Shown here: piece by piece, positions 11,602 to 25,000 of the stretch | Layout of the letters: each line of letters opens with the position of its first letter | How positions within the stretch are numbered: the first letter of the stretch is position 1 | NCBI RefSeq assembly: GCF_026745355.1 | Contig: NC_079205.1 | Location: 7,791,863-7,855,862, forward strand | From: Beta vulgaris subsp. vulgaris | Taxonomy: Eukaryota > Streptophyta > Magnoliopsida > Caryophyllales > Amaranthaceae | DNA: 64,000 nucleotides | Direction of reading: 5' to 3' | Program-made: the position numbers and the translations under genes | The notes under the pieces: model-generated | Told to the model about the DNA's origin: nothing | What the model saw: only the letters and a program-made list of their open reading frames with translations | The model's database searches: none

Positions 11602-12326
11602 AGGATTCGAACATGCCTTCCTTTCAATTTTCTATACTGATCTTTCCTCAAAGTTTTGAAGAGTTCTAAGACTGGCTTATTGTATTGAATTTTTCAGTGA
11701 TAATTATGTTGTATGCTGATAAATATGATAGATATGAAAGTAGAATTGGTTAACCCAATAAGGAGGAGCAGAGTTTGGTCCACATATAATCCTAAATAGG
11801 TTTCAAACTAAAACCAATTGGCAATAATACTGGCTATAATATGGTACTTTCTCTCCTCTTTCTCCAATATGGGACAACTCACATGTGCAAAATAAACTTG
11901 GGGTTCAACATATACTGAACTCTTTATCACTCATGTGCAACTATGATGATCATGATTACTAACAACTTGATGTATGGGAATATTTTTGGGTTTAATTAAT
12001 TTGCTTCAAGCCATGAATCAAAAGGAGAGAGACATAGAGGACAAAAAACTATTTCGTATATACAATAGAAAAATTTGAGTTATAAATTGTAAGTCCTATT
12101 GTCTGTTAATCTAGCAAAACATCTCAAAAGTTAATAGATTAATGAGTGATAGAATACAATATATAAGACACAAAGGAATTTTTCGTGGAAAATTCAAGTA
12201 CGGAGGTAAAAAAAAACCATGAACTATATACCAGGAGTTAATTAGGATGTTCAATGATCGTGATACAAAAGCTCTCTAAGATATCTCTAATACTTTTGCG
12301 ATTCCTCTCTCTAATATGAGGATCTA

Positions 12327-13180
12327 GGGGTGCTAATAATCGAGTTGAACAGCTCTCAAGCAACTCGTACTTGACTCTGCCAAAACTCGAATTGAGTTGG
12401 CTCGAATCGAACTCGGCTCAAAACCATGACTAGCAAAATTTGAGCATGACCATACTTGATTTGACAAGCTCGCTAGCAGTACCATAATTTTTTATATATT
12501 TTTCTACAAATTTATTTTACTTAATATAGAAAAATGCCCATATTAGCGAAATATTACTAGTAGAAAAAAGTTCTTCCATGCCTATAATGTCGAAAATATG
12601 AATCATATAACTCTCATTTTGCTTGTCCAAGTTACAGTGAAATTAGTTAACTCATTAATAAAATAAGCGGCAAATTGAAATAAAAAGAAAAGAAAAGAAA
12701 AAGAAAGGAGAGATGAAGGAAGTAGCAGAACCATGGGAAAGGTGCAAAGTAACGGAAGCATTAGTCCCACGTTAATTGATTGTCATAAGATGGGAGGTAT
12801 CAAGGTTTATAAAACATTACTTCTACCCAAGCAATTTATTCAAATCTCCATATGGGCCTAGTATAAACTTAAGGTATAAACTTAAATGATAACATTGGTT
12901 TGAAACTTACGACTGACCTTGTCATTAGCTTAGTTGGGATTGAATAATTGAGCCTCTCGAGCTCAAGTCGAGCTATTCGAGCAAATCGAGCTCGAGCTGA
13001 GTTGATTTTTTAATTGATCTACAGGAAATCTTAACGAGCAAGAGTTGATAAAGTAGGGATTTGCCGACCTCAACGAGCAACGAGTACGAGTCGAGCTGTT
13101 TTTGGATAGACTCGAGTAGGCATCTTCTCGCTATGACTCGCTCAATTAGTGATGTCATTGTTGTCATTATGAGCTGCTAA
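12327..13180. mobile_element. hAT-like element remnant rich in CTCGAG words
   Basis: The left end starts TAGGGGTGCTAAT and both ends are dense in ACTCGA / TCGAGT motifs, for example 12345-12470 and 12950-13130. Related CTCGA-rich elements occur at 33910-34297 and about 55925-56725. The right terminus and the 8-bp duplication could not be found, and the copia LTR begins directly at 13181. The middle (12480-12940) is AT-rich filler. Confidence 0.45.
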
Positions 13181-13475
13181 TGTTTTCCTATAGTAGCATG
13201 CAATATATTTCTCTCAACGACAAGTTTCTTTCATTCATTCTTGACCTCTTTCATTCATTACATAGGATTATATATATCACTCCCTAGTAGGTAACCCTAG
13301 CAACATACTAAGAATATTCTCTTAGTCACATGACAATTACTGATTGCACATGATCCTAGAGATACTCACATAAGACAAAGTGTTTGAATTACAAGACTGC
13401 CATTATAAATGGCTAAAAACATAACATTGGCTAAGACATTCACAAAACACAAGTCTAAGTAGGCTTGATTTAACA
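13181..13475 (-). repeat. Probable 3' LTR of the broken copia element
   Basis: On the minus strand the segment starts TGTTAAATC and ends GGAAAACA, so it has the TG...CA ends of an LTR. It lies just after the RNase H frame and a polypurine tract, GAGGGGGAG, near 13490. No second LTR is visible on the far side of the element, so the boundary is inferred from motif position only. Confidence 0.5.
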
Positions 13476-15130
13476 CTACTTCTTCCAAGACTCCCCCTCA
13501 AGCTGAGAGGGGTGGAGCACACACTCCCATAGCTTGTGTAGTAGTAGCTGGTGTTGAGCTGTGGAAAGTTGCTTGGCAAGGATGTCAGCAAGTTGTATTG
13601 AGGAAGGTATGTATGTAGGATAAATGATGCCTTCTTGTGCTTTGTCTCTTATAAAGTGACAGTCCATATCCAAATACTTAGTATTCTCATGAAGCACTGG
13701 ATCAGCAAAGATAGCTAAGGTTGCTTGGTTCTCACAATATATAGGAGTAGTGCCAAGAGATTTGAGGCCAAGGTCTTTTAGGAGTTCCTTCAACCGCATT
13801 ACCTCACAAATAGTGAATGACATGGATTCGTATGCTACTTCAACAGTTGATCTAGACACTATAGATTGTCTTTTACTTTTCCCAGAGATGGGAGCATGAC
13901 CTCAGAAGGACACAGAAGCCATATTTAGACCTACTTGTGTTGGGACACCCTGCCTAATCACTATCACAATACGCATAGAGCTTAGTAGCAGAAGAGGATG
14001 CAAGTAAGATGCCTTGGTGAGGGGAGCCTGAGAGATACCAGAGTATTCTGTTTTGCAGCTTGAAGATGCATAATTGTGGGTTTGTGCATAAACTAACTGA
14101 GCACATCAATGCCAAATGCAATAGCTGGTCTTGTTAGAGTGAGGTAAATGAGTTTGCCAACTAGTTGCTGGTAAGTTGTAGGATCAGGGAGAGGGTCCCC
14201 TAGATTTACAATGAGCTTCAAATGGCTATCCATAGGGGTCTTTTAAGGCTTACAGTGAGTCATATTGTATTGAGACAGCACATATGTTAGATATTTCTTT
14301 TGAGAGAGGAAGATGCCTTGAGCAGTTCTATCCACTTCCAATCCTAGGAAATACATAAGGGTGTCAAGATCTTTCATGAGAAATTGAGAAGAGAGAAATG
14401 ATTTGGCTTCATTGATGAATTCCATGTTGTTCTCTGCAACCAAGAGATCATCCACATAGATAAGCACATCAGTGAAGGATGTGCCTTCAGTTTGAGTGAA
14501 TAGTGAGTAATCACACTTTGATTGATGGAAAAAGAAGGCTTTTAAAGTAGCGTTCAACTTAGAAAACCATTGCCTAGGAGCTTGCTTTAAGCTATATGGA
14601 GAAATTAAGGACATTGCAGACTTGAGTAGATTGAATTTCTCCAGGTTGCTCCCCCTTTGAGCAAACAGACATTGTATTACCCATGCCATGATAACCTGGA
14701 GGCATTTTCATGTACACCACATCCTGCAAATCACCATGCAAAAATGCATTCTTAACATCCATTAGATCAACTATCCAACCTTGGAGAGAAGCAACAGCTA
14801 AAAAGGATCTAACAGTTGCCACTTTAGCTACTGGGGCAAATGTTTCTTGATAATCAATCCCATATCTTTGTCTATTGCCCATAATTACCATTCTAGCTTT
14901 GTGTCTTTCTATACTCCCATCTGGGTTATACTTAGTTTTGTATAACCATTTTCAAGCAATAGGCTTTTTGTGAGAGGAAATGTCAGTTATGTCCCATGTT
15001 TGATTTTCTTCTAAGGCAGTTAACTCCTCATTCATTGCCTGGACCCATTGATGATGTTTTATAGCTTCTTTGTAGTGCTTTGGTTCAGATTGTTGTGTTA
15101 TTTGAGAAAGAAAACAACTGAAGTTTCTTA
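13476..15130 (-). pseudogene. Ty1/copia polyprotein remnant (reverse transcriptase and RNase H)
   Basis: Reading on the minus strand, 14891-14592 encodes the start of the copia reverse transcriptase, with ETFAPVAKVATVR and DVKNAFLHGDL. The segment 14689-14243 continues it with the catalytic YVDD and FLGLEV. The segment 13859-13476 encodes the RNase H end, with CENQATLAIF and HTKYLDMDCHFI-like motifs. These pieces lie in different frames and are separated by stops. Gag, protease and most of the integrase are missing; 14900-15130 holds only a faint integrase/RT junction. It is a dead, 5'-truncated retrotransposon. Confidence 0.85.
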
Positions 15131-15339
15131 AGTGAAAAAGGTTGTTGATTAGATTTGGAGATTGTTGGTTGTTGCATGGAGTTGTTATGACCTTTTATGG
15201 TCATGTTTTCAGTTATATGATGCTCCTCCTTCTTGGTTTTTCCACCACAATTCCCAAATTATTTTTCATATATACCTTTAACCTTAGCCCCATTACAACC
15301 CCTAAAAGTCCTATTGATCATTGTGTATTGTATTGTTGA

Positions 15340-15741
15340 GTATAAAGTGAGTCAAAGAGTCAAAGTTAAAGAATATATGTTTCATCTGAGTCGACTTATT
15401 TAGGTTGAGAGTCGACTTATTTAGGTTGAGAGTCATCATTTAACCCTTAAACACATGAGAGATTTGAGTGCACATAACTATAGTGAGATCTGTCATGTTT
15501 GGTTAAATTCAGCTTGGGGGAGATGGTTTGTGGTATGATTGGAGAGTCGATTGCGATACATGATATGCTATGCGGCTTTGTTCGAGATTGTTTCGATGCT
15601 TGGTTCATGTAGTGATTATATCTCTTGTGTTTTCAATTAAGTGTTTAGCCCTGTTGTAGTCCTATATTGTAGGTTGTCTAACTTTTCCGATGTCTATGTC
15701 TTATTGCTTGAGGACAAGCAATGGTTTAGCTTGGGGGAGTT
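15340..15741 (+). mobile_element. 3' internal tail of an LTR retrotransposon with polypurine tract
   Basis: No coding sequence is recognised. The stretch ends with GAGGACAAGCAATGGTTTAG and TTGGGGGAGT directly before the LTR. This is the polypurine tract arrangement seen in Ty3/gypsy elements of the Athila/Tat kind. A 24-bp unit containing GAGTCGACTTATTTAGGTTG is duplicated at about 15388-15431. The body of the element upstream is lost. Confidence 0.5.
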
Positions 15742-17202
15742 TGATAAGTCATTTTTATATATACTTTTTAGGTGCATTTAGGTTGCATTTTAGAGCATGA
15801 GTTTCATATTTAGTTTCATTATTGCATTATATTCTTAAGTTTTGCATTTGTATTCCTATTCGGTATGTTTTCTTGTTTTTGATGAATTTCAGGCATTGAG
15901 AACGTATTTGGATTATGATTAGCTAAACTTGAGGATTAGGAGCACTTGGAAAGGAGTTACAATGCATAAGGATCGTCATAGATATTTTATAGTACGAATT
16001 TGAGCGAAAACGAAGCGGAAAATCATTAGAAGAAATGTGAAAAAAGAGTCACGTCTACTCTTCTGATCATAACTTTTGATGTGCTCGTTAAAATTGAGTA
16101 ATTCCGACCAGCAGATATGGAAACTAGAGTTTAAGAGATTTCCAATGATAGGTGGCACGCCCTGAGGAGACTTCTCGTCAAGGAGTTATGCCTTTTTGAA
16201 GTTGGACTGTTTATGCTGGAATCTGCCACGCATACGCACGGATCACTAATCCGCCTATTAATGATTTAATTAAGACTTTCCTTATCTTGTAAATTACTTT
16301 TCTAGTCATATTAGGTTATTGAATATTATTTAGATAGGTTTTCATTCTTTTTCTCTCTCCTCCCTCTCACGTTATTTCTTTCTAGGTTTAGTTTAGTTTT
16401 CTCTTCCTCTTTTTCTCTCTAGTTTTTAGTGTAAACCCTAGTTTTTATTCTTTTTCATTAATTCATGAGTATTCATTAGTTTATTTCCTTGATTTCTTTG
16501 ATTATGCTCTTCTTGGTAGATTTAGATTTTATTATTTATTTCATGATAGTGTAGTTTCTTTCATTTATGGTTAAGTTGAACCCTAGTATGATTTAATTCA
16601 TGATTGTTTCTTTAAATTCTCATATTAATTGTTAATTGTTCTTGCTTAATTGATTGTGCATATTCCAATACTAGATTAGGGATAACTAGTATTGTTTTAA
16701 TTCCATTGTCTTGATCACAAAGGGAGTTGGATTTTGACGGATTTGAGTATTTCAATTAAGGACATGAATTTCTCCACGGGAGTAGGTAGAATGAATTGTT
16801 AGGAAGTTAAAGTGTCGCGTTCAATATCTTTAATTTGCATGATTCCATGGGAGTAGGCTTGAATACATATTAGAGAAGCCATAGATACGCGGGAGAGGTC
16901 TATGGTACTTTATAGGGTGGACTTTTCCTTGTGAACATTTAATTGATTAGTTTGGGGTAAGAATTATTTTGTATTACTTCGTGCTAGTGGGGATACTTAA
17001 CTGTAGAGTCTTTTATTTATATATTGATTAGTATAGTTATTTCGACGATCATTGATATTAATCTCCTTTAGTCTTACCATTATTTAAGGGCTAATCATAG
17101 AACAACTTTCTCTCTGTGGGATCGACTCTGACTTACCCTACTACGTAGTTAGGAGGATTAGTTAGGTTATTTATTTTTGTTAGGTGCGCGACACGCCTAT
17201 CA
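15742..17202 (+). repeat. Long terminal repeat, 1461 bp, probably Ty3/gypsy
   Basis: The segment begins TGATAAGTC next to a polypurine tract and ends ACGCCTATCA, so the ends form the inverted repeat TGATA...TATCA. Near the end, TGTGGGATCGACTCTGACTT resembles the region just before the LTR end in many plant gypsy elements. Only one LTR is present. No protein is encoded. Confidence 0.7.
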
Positions 17203-17204
17203 AT

Positions 17205-18577
17205 ATGTTGCAAAATGGAGATCTTGATTCCTGAAACAGTTTTAGACTATGTTATGGCCAAACTTTCATTGGAGGCTTTGCAAAACTACAAACCTCCAGT
17301 CTAGTGCGATGTTGTTTTTCTAACCTATCAGCTTGTGAATTGAAGCTTCAAAACTATGAAAAAGTCGTCTCTTTGCGCTATGTTATCTAGATATGGACTG
17401 CAATAACACCAAGAGCCTCTACATGAGAGGCCAAGCATATGCCAGGACAGGTAAAGTTCATGCAGTTAGTTCAAATCTTGAAAAAGCATCAACATTGGCA
17501 CCTCATGACAAAGCTATCAATTTAGAACTTTCAAACCTTCATACAACTCAAGGAAACCATCTTGAGCAAGTGGTTTCTACCCAAGGCGTTCATAGTGAAC
17601 TTGTGAAACCAATCAGCTCTTAATTTGACTAATAAGAGTCAACCAATATGGACTTCTGATCCTTTTCATATCATTTGCATAACAAGCTAAAGGTCGTCTC
17701 TCTGCTAGGGAACAAACCTTTGGATGATGGATGCTTGATATCTAAGAACAAGAAAAGTGTTAAGGCCTTTTGAATTGTTCAATATGTGTCTACCTATACT
17801 GCAAAGGGAAAGGAAGATAATTTCAATTGCTCAAAAACCAATGGAGATGCCTTTTCACATCTTAATGAGCATGTGGCTGAGACTATAGCCATGGAAGTTT
17901 CTAAAGTTGTTTCTAAGGAGTCAATATCGAGCACTCTTTCAAGAGCAGGCTCAACCAAGTTGGATTTTACAAACAAGCGTAAGAACTTCTCTACTTTACA
18001 CGTCTCTCTTTTTCTATCTATGCTAATATAACCTAGTACAAGGAAAATAAGTTATGGTTCTTAGACCTAGTGAATACTCTTTGCTATCTGTGTGTATTGC
18101 TCAAAATAAGGCAAACGATGTACCAAAGATGGCAACTCAGTAACTATCTACTATGGTAAGTGTAGGTATCTCAATAGATATGGATCACTACCAGCGTAGT
18201 GCGTAGAGGAGGTTATGATCGTTACAGGAGGAAATGATGATCAAGGACTCACAATGGATTTCGACGTCGAGAGTTATGATGTAACACATTCATCCACTAG
18301 AATGGTACACAAATTGGATACAATCAACCCCTTTATTTTCTTAACAGAGTCACAAGCTCATATGACGATGCTTACTGCAGGCCATGTTTCAACCTTTTCT
18401 CGAGCTACTCCATCCATGCAGCGAAAGAAAGAAAAATACCTCAAGTATATTTCCTTTCTGAAGGTAGGTATTAACGACAAAAGGGTTCATTCACTAGTTT
18501 TTTTCCCTTTGCCACAGAGTAATGTAAGAGCAAAAAAGCTCGCTTCAATTATTTACTTTCAGCTTGTGTCTTATTGA
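17205..18577 (+). pseudogene. Decayed TPR-protein-like sequence
   Basis: The frame at 17393-17623 reads NNTKSLYMRGQAYARTGK followed by a helix ending STLAPHDKAINLEL. This matches the consensus of a tetratricopeptide repeat (R-G-x-A-x-x-x-x-G-x plus P at the end) and recalls TPR proteins such as OEP61/TPR7. Further open stretches at 17786-18031 and 18215-18577 have Ser/Thr-rich text with protein-like codon use but no recognised domain. Stops and frame changes separate them, and no start or splice pattern could be built. It is probably a pseudogene fragment; the parent is uncertain. Confidence 0.4.
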
Positions 18578-19033
18578 CTTTTATGCGAATTTTTCCGATG
18601 TCAAAGAAAATCGTAAAACACCCCTTAAAATTGGAACTATTCTCGGTTAATCAAAAGTAGGGATTGTTTAAAGAAGATTGAGCAAATTTGAGACTATTTA
18701 TATTAATTTGACCATATATTTATCCTTTTTAATAACTGTTTCAATACAACATGGATACATCTACAATGTAAACTCCCTGCTAGCCACCCATTTCTCTTTC
18801 TCTCCCTTCTTTCTCTAAAAAATCTTAGTTTTTTGTCAGCAAGTTCAGGGCTACCACCATCCATTTTACTGGTGGTAAGTCCAACTTCTACTTTTATGCA
18901 TTTGTTTTCTAGTTTTCGTTAGTAATAATTATCGTTTATCTCTCTGTTGGAGAGCTCTTTACTCAATTATTGGGTTATTTGTCTCCACTAATGGAAGTTT
19001 GATTTATTATGCACTTTTCTTTTCGACTAGACT

Positions 19034-19713
19034 GAAAGTAATAAAGTAAATTTAATTGAACTAAACTAAACTAATTAAACAAAACTGCACTGAAATTGTA
19101 CGCAAAAGAAAAAAGAGGTCTTAGGCTATGTTCAGTTCACCTTATTTTTGCTTATTTCAAATCTAATCAGATCAAATCAGATCAGATCAGAAAAAATAAG
19201 TTCAGATCATGCTTATATTTAAAAATCATTATTACTATTAAATATCTTTCATTACATATATTAGTAAAAATTATAATAATTGAATATTAATAAAGTACTC
19301 ATTGAGACGAATCAAACAAAACCTCACATGACTATATTTTTTCTTATATATTGAGAAAAATCTAAAAGGTAAGATCCTGTAATCAGATCAGATCAGTTCA
19401 GATCAGATCAAATCAGAAAAAATAAGTTCAGATCAGATAAGTTCAGATCAGAAAATTTCATGTGAACTAAACATAGCCTTAGTCTAGTCTTGTAGGGGTG
19501 AGTGCATGGTTTGTTGCAAAGATACGGTTCATTGATGGTGTAGTATACTAAAGTAATAAAGTGAACTGAATTGAATTGAACTAAACTAATTAAACAAAAT
19601 TGAACTGAAATTGTACGTAAAAAAAAAAAGAAAAAAAAAAAGAGGTCTTAGTCTAGTCATGTAGGGGTGAGTGCATGTTTTTTGCAAAGATACCGTTCAT
19701 TGATGGTGTAGTA
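19034..19713. repeat. Tandem duplication (about 160 bp), one copy split by a MITE
   Basis: Copy 1 is 19034-19123 plus 19479-19548; copy 2 is about 19549-19713. Both read AAAGTAATAAAGT, then ACTAAACTAATTAAACAAAA, AGAGGTCTTAGTCTAGTC and TTCATTGATGGTGTAGTATA. Copy 1 is interrupted by the MITE at 19124-19478, exactly after GGTCTTA. Copy 2 keeps the uninterrupted GGTCTTAGTCTAG. Confidence 0.85.
19124..19478. mobile_element. PIF/Harbinger-type (Tourist) MITE
   Basis: The termini are GGCTATGTTCAGTTCAC and GTGAACTAAACATAGCC, with a TTA duplication on both sides (19121-19123 and 19479-19481). Inner sequence is made of GATCAGATCAGATCA runs near both ends. TTA duplication and GG..CC ends are typical for Harbinger-derived MITEs. 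The empty site is preserved at 19648-19650. Confidence 0.9.
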
Positions 19714-19720
19714 TACGAAT

Positions 19721-21153
19721 TTGCAATCAGTATCAGATTTTCATAAGCTATCTACATAGTCCAATAAAGAAATTTATTCTCAAAACTATGTCAAAATGAT
19801 AGAAACTCTCATACAAGATTGCATGATCCAGCAAACAAATACGAAGTATGTTGTATTGTCAGATCTAGTTCATGATTTTATCATAATTACATCGTAGAAC
19901 AATTTTATTTGATCAAGTTAGGTTGTATTTCATTTCCTTTAATATCAATGTAGTATGGCTTTGAGCTAATGAAATTTATGTTTCCTTTAACATAATCTAT
20001 ATGGTTTTTATCAAGTGATCTAAGAAGGCTCTAAACTGATAAATGGTAAGACTCTGATCCATATTTAAATTAAAGTGAGTAATGGGCTTTAATGGGCCTG
20101 AACTGGATCAAGACTCCATATCTTGCACTTCTTAGTGTTTATTAATTTCCTTAAAGTTTCAAATTAGGAGTAGTATTTTTTAACAAAAACTTTAAAATGT
20201 ATATTTACTAAATTTTAGTTATCATTAGGCTATCTAAAATTGATAAGATAGATTGATCAGCTTAGATGGGCTTTAACCCTAATCATTTGCGCCGAGAGAA
20301 AGATATTACCCATTACATTTGGGGCTGGGCTCATATCATATGCATACAAATTTGTATTTACGTGTACTCCTCCCCATCGCGGCATCGCCCAACTCGGTCC
20401 TTCCATCCAAAGTCCATTAGTTACTACTTCTTAAACTAACCACAAGTCCACACCCCGGAGAATAAATAGACTACAAAGATTGGTGATTAATCAAAATGTA
20501 GATGATAATACCCCCAATCTTTTAGATTATGCTATCTCGAAAGCACGATTTGCAAACTACTACTAAACTAGATAACTTGAAAATTTAATCATTCAATAAC
20601 AATTGTGGTTAAAATTATTTAACAAGAAAGTTGTTGGAATTTATAACGTCAATTTTATTGGTTACTTCTAGTGGAATGTACTTCCTGCTTCTCTTATTAA
20701 TTTACCCACTTTTTTAAGAATGGAATTCTAAGAGAAATATATAGTATATGGGTTTTAAAGAGAAAGAGAAAAATTATTAATTTATTGTGGATCAAGAGAG
20801 AAAATGACAATGACAAATGGAACCATGATGCTTTATATAAAACATAATAATATAAAACTCGTGGGTCTATTTCAAAAACAGAATAAAAAAAAGTGAATAA
20901 ACTAATAAAAGACAACCTAAAAAGAAAAATAGGCATATTAATAAGAGACTGGTGAAATATATATGTTAGATTTACAATTTTTTATGAGTTTTGTTCCCTT
21001 CATGACTTTCCAGGCAGATTTTCATACTGAAAGGCTCTTGGCAGCCTCAACCTAGATCTATTAGACCAGGGGTTCGAAGTAGCTTTTTCTGTCTTTTTCA
21101 GCAAAACATATAAGAGATTTTTTTGGGGGGGGGGGGGGTTGCATGAGAAACTA
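19721..21153. other. Intergenic, no gene seen
   Basis: The stretch is AT-rich. It contains short frames on both strands without protein-like features and a run of about 14 G residues at 21125-21138. No element ends with duplications were found. Confidence 0.5.
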
Positions 21154-21161
21154 TATGGTAG

Positions 21162-21585
21162 TAGGGATGGAAATGGATCGAGTTAGGGATGGGTGGAGCT
21201 TCACCCGCATCCATCCATCCATCACTCACATAAGCCATCACCCGCATCCATCCATCCATTCGTCATCCATCGGGTGAACAGGATGTTACCGGGTGAGGAG
21301 ATATATAACATTTTTTACAAAAAATTATGCCATAAGATACATATTTATTAAAGTTTTCAACTAAAAAATTTAATAAAGTAAGTAAAAAAACATGTCTAAT
21401 TGATAATATGGACGATGTTGGGTGGGTGTTAAGCGGGTGATGGGTCGGGTGAAGGATGAAAAAAATCTCACCCGCATCTATCACCCGTTTCACCTGTCAC
21501 CTGCTTTTCATCCGTTTATTTCGGATTTTCACTCGCTTAATAAAATCGGGTTAAGCAGATGATTAATAATCCATTTCCATTCCTA
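21162..21585. mobile_element. hAT-type MITE, 424 bp
   Basis: Ends are TAGGGATGGAAATGGAT and ATCCATTTCCATTCCTA. The 8-bp flanks TATGGTAG (21154-21161) and CGTGGTAG (21586-21593) agree at 6 of 8 positions. Inside, CACCCGCATCCATCCATC and inverse GGGTGATGGGT motifs extend the symmetry. It belongs to the widespread TAGGGATGG hAT-type group. Confidence 0.75.
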
Positions 21586-22080
21586 CGTGGTAGCCAGAGG
21601 GGAAAAAAAATTGAACCAACTTGATTCATTTTAGTCATGGTTGGTACTATTTTTGGTTTTTGGTTTTTTCTCCGATCACTTTTTTTTTTGGAAATTAAGA
21701 GATTTTATAGAGCCCAAAACTACAAACACCTTAAGATTGCAAAGCAATCACACCAGTAACCTGGACATGCCCAGATAATTACAAGCTATCTAGCCATCTT
21801 CTATCTCTTTCATTTACTCTAATGCTAAGAAGTGGTAAACATTTATGCTTTACATTGTATTTTATCTCCCGTGTAGTATACTCTATCATACTAATTGTAT
21901 TCTCCCAGTAAGCTTGGTTTCTATTACTCACAACAGCAGCAATGGTAGCCAAAACAACCTAATTCTGCACTCAGGTTCCTGTATATATATCTGTCTCTTG
22001 CCCATCTGCATAAATGTATCAAGTCCCTGCCTCTCCATTAAACCTTCAACCATCCGATCAATTTGTCCATACAATGCCAG

Positions 22081-25000
22081 CTAAAATGGCACTTGAACAT
22101 TAATTAAATGTTCTATTGTTTCAGAGAAGGATCCACACACCACACAAATATCATCCTAACTGATGTTCATCATTTTTAGTTTAGCTTTCGTTTTCAGCCT
22201 ATTCCGACAGCCATCCACTGAATCATTCAGTGCTTGGGTTGAGAGAATTTGTTCCAAACACTCCTGCTCCACTGTACTTGCTCTTCATTCCTTCTAATAG
22301 TATGGTAATGTTTTCTAATGCTGAACTAAGGATCTCTAAGACAACTATATCTCCATTAAGCTTTATGTTAAGCTCATTTTTAGCAGTACAAACAGTCTTC
22401 CACACCCAGCTTGCATTGTTTGTTGCAACATAATTACCCCAGGAAGTATCTTTGACAGAGACCTCACTCACCCATTTGGCCCACAGGTTGTCCTTTTTCT
22501 GAGAAACAACCCAAGCAAGCTTCCCAATTGCAATCATGTTCCATAAATGAGTTTCTCTGATTCCCAATCTTCTTGCAGCCTTTGTTTTGCACAGTTGATC
22601 CCAGTTCACAACTCTAGGCTTGGAGTCATTGTGAGTCCCTCTCCATCAAAAATTTTGACAGATGTTGTTCACTTCCTTTAGAACACTCTTAGCAAGTACA
22701 AATATTTGGCCCCTATAAACATGGATGCTCATTAGCACACTATTCACTAACTGACATCTTACTGCACCGGAGAGATGTCTTGTGCTCCAAACTCTAATTC
22801 TGCTAACCATCTATTCAATCAAAGCCTAGCAATCTTTAGCTTTCAAATTTGTTGTTGAAATTGGAGCTCCCAAATATCTAAAAGGCAGTGATCCCACATG
22901 GAATCCACTCACGTATGCCACCCTTGTAATATCACTATCATTCATGCCTGCATAGTAAACCTTAGACTTATCTTTGCTAACCTCAAGTCCAGAAGCATGA
23001 GAAAACATCTGGAAACCTTGAAGTAATGTATATACTGATCTGAAATCACCATTACAAAAGAGTAGCAGGTCATCTGCAAAGCATAGGTGTGATAGCTTCA
23101 TATCCTTGCATCTGACATGAAACTTGAAACCCTCCTGTTCTCCAATGAAGCTTAGTACTCTGTAAAGATAATCCATATCCAGTGCAAATAGTAGTGGGGA
23201 CATGGGATCCTCCTACCTCATGCCTCTTTGAGCCCCAAAGAAACCAATAGGTGAACCATTCATCATGATTGAGAACTTAAGGGTAGTGATACATATCATA
23301 ATTTGGTGAACAAACCAGCTAGGAAACCCAAAACCCTCAAGCATCTGTTGAATGAATTTCCAATTTATAGTATCATAGGCTTTTTTTAAATCTAACTTCA
23401 TCATGCACCAGGTTCTTCTGGCCTTCCTCTTGTACAATTTGACTAGGTCCTGGCATAGCATCACATTGTGTATAATGCTCCTGCCAGCAACAAAGGCACC
23501 TTGACTATGGGAAACAATATCAGGGAGAATCTTATTAAGCTTTTCACTAATCAGCTTTGTTATGCATTTATATAGTATAGAGCAGCAAGCTATAGGCCTA
23601 TATTCAGTCACACTACCATGGCAAGAAACTTTATGTACTAATGTGAGTGTAGTAACATTGATTACCTTGAGTAACTTCCCAGTCTTAAAAAAATAAAGGA
23701 TTGCATCAAAGACTTCTTCCCCAATTATGTCCTAACTGTGCTTGAAGAAGCGGCTATTAAAGCCATCAGCTCCTGGAGCTTTGCCATCTAGAATGCTAAA
23801 AATGACTCTTTTGATATCATCTCTTGTAAATGGAGCATTAAGATTCTTCAAGTGAAGATCATTCAGTTTTTTTCCTCTATTCATCAATCCAGCAAGGACA
23901 TGTTGTTGATGTTTCTTTTCAACAAACAGATTTTGATAAAAGTTTAGGAAAGCTTCCTGGACCCCTGCAGGAGTATGTATGCACTCTCCTGAACAATTGT
24001 GAACAGCATGAATTATGGTACTCATTCTTCTAGCTTTGATGGCTTGATAGAACACCTTAGTGTTCTCATCTCCACACTTTAGCCAACTGAGTTTAGCTTT
24101 CTGCTGCAACATTGAATATGTATTCTTCCTAGCTTGGATGTATCTTTCTCTGGCCAGTCTTCCCTTACTTATCATCTCACTATTACTAGGGCTAGAATGC
24201 AGTTCATCCTATGCAATTGCCAAAGCTTCTCTAGCTTTAATCTCCTCCATATCCACATCACCAACCCCATGCTTCTTAAGTTGCCTAAGTGCAGCTCTAA
24301 CACCTTTAAGTTTCTCCACTACCCTATACATAGGGAAACCTTCCACTATCTTACTCCACTCCCTTTGCATGGTATCCAATAGAACAGGGTAATCACACCA
24401 AGCATTACAAAATTTGAATGGTTTCTTTTGTTGAATTTCAGGGCACACACTCAACATCATAGGTATGTGGTCAAAATTACCTTTTAGCAAGAACATAGCT
24501 TCAGCAAGCTTAAACTCATCCAGTCATCTCCCATTTACTAGAGCTCTATCAACTCTGGAATAAACTCTAGCATCCCTCTCCTATTTATTTGTCCAAGTGT
24601 AGTTTTTGCCACTTGCTTTCATATCTACCAACCCACAATGATTCAAATATTCCAGTATAGGCCCAATTTCAGCCACTCTCACCATACTCCTTATTTTGTC
24701 TTCTACACTAGATAGGGCATTGAAATTGCCAATAACTACTCAAGGCCCATTACACTTACTAGCAATGGTTTTCAGCCCTGTTCATAACTCAATCCTGCTA
24801 TGACAGTCATTAAATCCATACACAAATGTGCACCAAAACTCAGAAGTACCTTGGCTAGGTTGAATTGCACAATGTATATATTGACTGGTCATATCTAATA
24901 TATTGACCCGGAATTCATTAGGCCACCAGCCTACCATTATTCTTACATTCTCATGATGAGCATTATTGTGAGTGAAGCACCACCATGGGCATAAGTTCAA

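Noticed and set aside
24060..24392. Plus-strand frames of about 100 codons
   Set aside because: They lie opposite the LINE endonuclease/RT region and have no own motif.
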